A stretch of 64,000 nt of DNA, from contig NZ_CP047135.1 of NCBI RefSeq assembly GCF_009832905.1, positions 1,776,001-1,840,000 of the forward strand, in the 5' to 3' direction. Position 1 is the stretch's first letter. The number at the start of each line of letters is the position of its first letter. The notes below the pieces were generated by a model. It was not told where the DNA came from. It saw only the letters and a program-made list of their open reading frames with translations, and did not search any database. Shown in pieces: positions 63,807-64,000 of the stretch. Position numbers and translations under genes: made by a program. The DNA comes from Stenotrophomonas sp. 364. Its GTDB lineage: Bacteria > Pseudomonadota > Gammaproteobacteria > Xanthomonadales > Xanthomonadaceae.

Positions 63807-64000
63807 TCAGGCTACTGAAAAAGCGGGGGGAGACGAAGCCACCCGGGATGTTCAGTCAAACTAACAGCGCTGATAACGGTTCTGCCGCAGGGGCGGGCCA
63901 TGGCCACGGGGATGTGGCTGCCGGGAGAGAGAGTCCGGCCCATGGCCATGGCCCGTTCCTGCGTGACGTTTGAACGGATGTTTCGGGGTTTGCCCGCGCC
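63807..64000. other. Right-edge non-coding stretch
   Basis: The - strand frames are open from the edge to stops at 63861 and 63856, but their translations do not resemble a flagellin C terminus. A 12-bp inverted repeat (63894-63905 with 63944-63955, CGGGCCATGGCC) is the only structure I see. Confidence 0.5.

Noticed and set aside
63811..64000. Possible end of flagellin at the right edge
   Set aside because: The open - strand frames give SALLV or RYQRC ends that do not resemble the flagellin C terminus.

Overview
The window looks like a chromosomal segment from a Stenotrophomonas of the S. maltophilia group (Xanthomonadaceae). The reasons are the very high GC content, the many short GTAG-headed palindromes that match the SMAG repeat family of S. 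maltophilia, and a xanthomonad-style polar flagellar cluster with its own rpoN2, fleQ, flhF and flhG. After the 3' end of acnB and a small TonB-like gene on the + strand, every supported gene lies on the - strand, so biological order runs from right to left.

Right to left, the layout is as follows. (1) 56.4-63.6 kb: fliD, fliS, a fliT-like gene, a PilZ-like gene, a LuxR-type orphan response regulator, rpoN2, a single-domain receiver and fleQ. (2) 44.9-56.0 kb: fliEFGHIJK and fliLMNOPQR, which build the MS ring, C ring and export gate. (3) 42.6-44.7 kb: an MHYT-GGDEF-EAL c-di-GMP enzyme. (4) 32.4-42.5 kb: a tightly coupled four-gene accessory operon. It encodes a ClpB-like AAA+ ATPase, a radical-SAM protein, a 2100-residue zinc-ribbon/pseudokinase/SF1-helicase/nuclease fusion and a coiled-coil protein. 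It sits inside the flagellar cluster and is the best candidate for a previously undescribed, possibly anti-phage, system. (5) 25.1-32.3 kb: flhB, flhA, flhF, flhG, fliA and the first cheY. (6) 18.2-25.1 kb: cheZ, cheA1, motC, motD, a parC-like and a parP-like gene, a STAS protein and cheY2. (7) 2.5-17.8 kb: cheA2, three chemoreceptors, the flagellar brake gene ycgR, cheW, a small exported protein, cheR, cheD and cheB.

Together the genes encode assembly and placement of a polar flagellum (FlhF and FlhG set site and number), its second-type stator (MotC/MotD), polar chemoreceptor arrays (ParC/ParP) and adaptation (CheR/B/D). The three receptors end in a WQEF tail of the kind that tethers CheR and CheB. 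The promoter motifs I can see fit a class hierarchy. Sigma-54 boxes (GG-N10-GC) lie before fliE, fliL, flhB and fliD. Sigma-28 boxes (TCAA or TAAA, N15, GCCGATAA-like) lie before motC, the STAS/cheY2/cheA2 set, the receptors, cheW, fliS and fliD, with a -10 box alone before ycgR.

Non-coding stretches are rich in repeats: a 50-bp tandem SMAG array, SMAG clusters, three copies of an unusual dispersed hairpin element whose stem sequence varies while pairing is kept, and a nest of long inverted repeats downstream of ycgR. fliC is not in the window and is probably further right.
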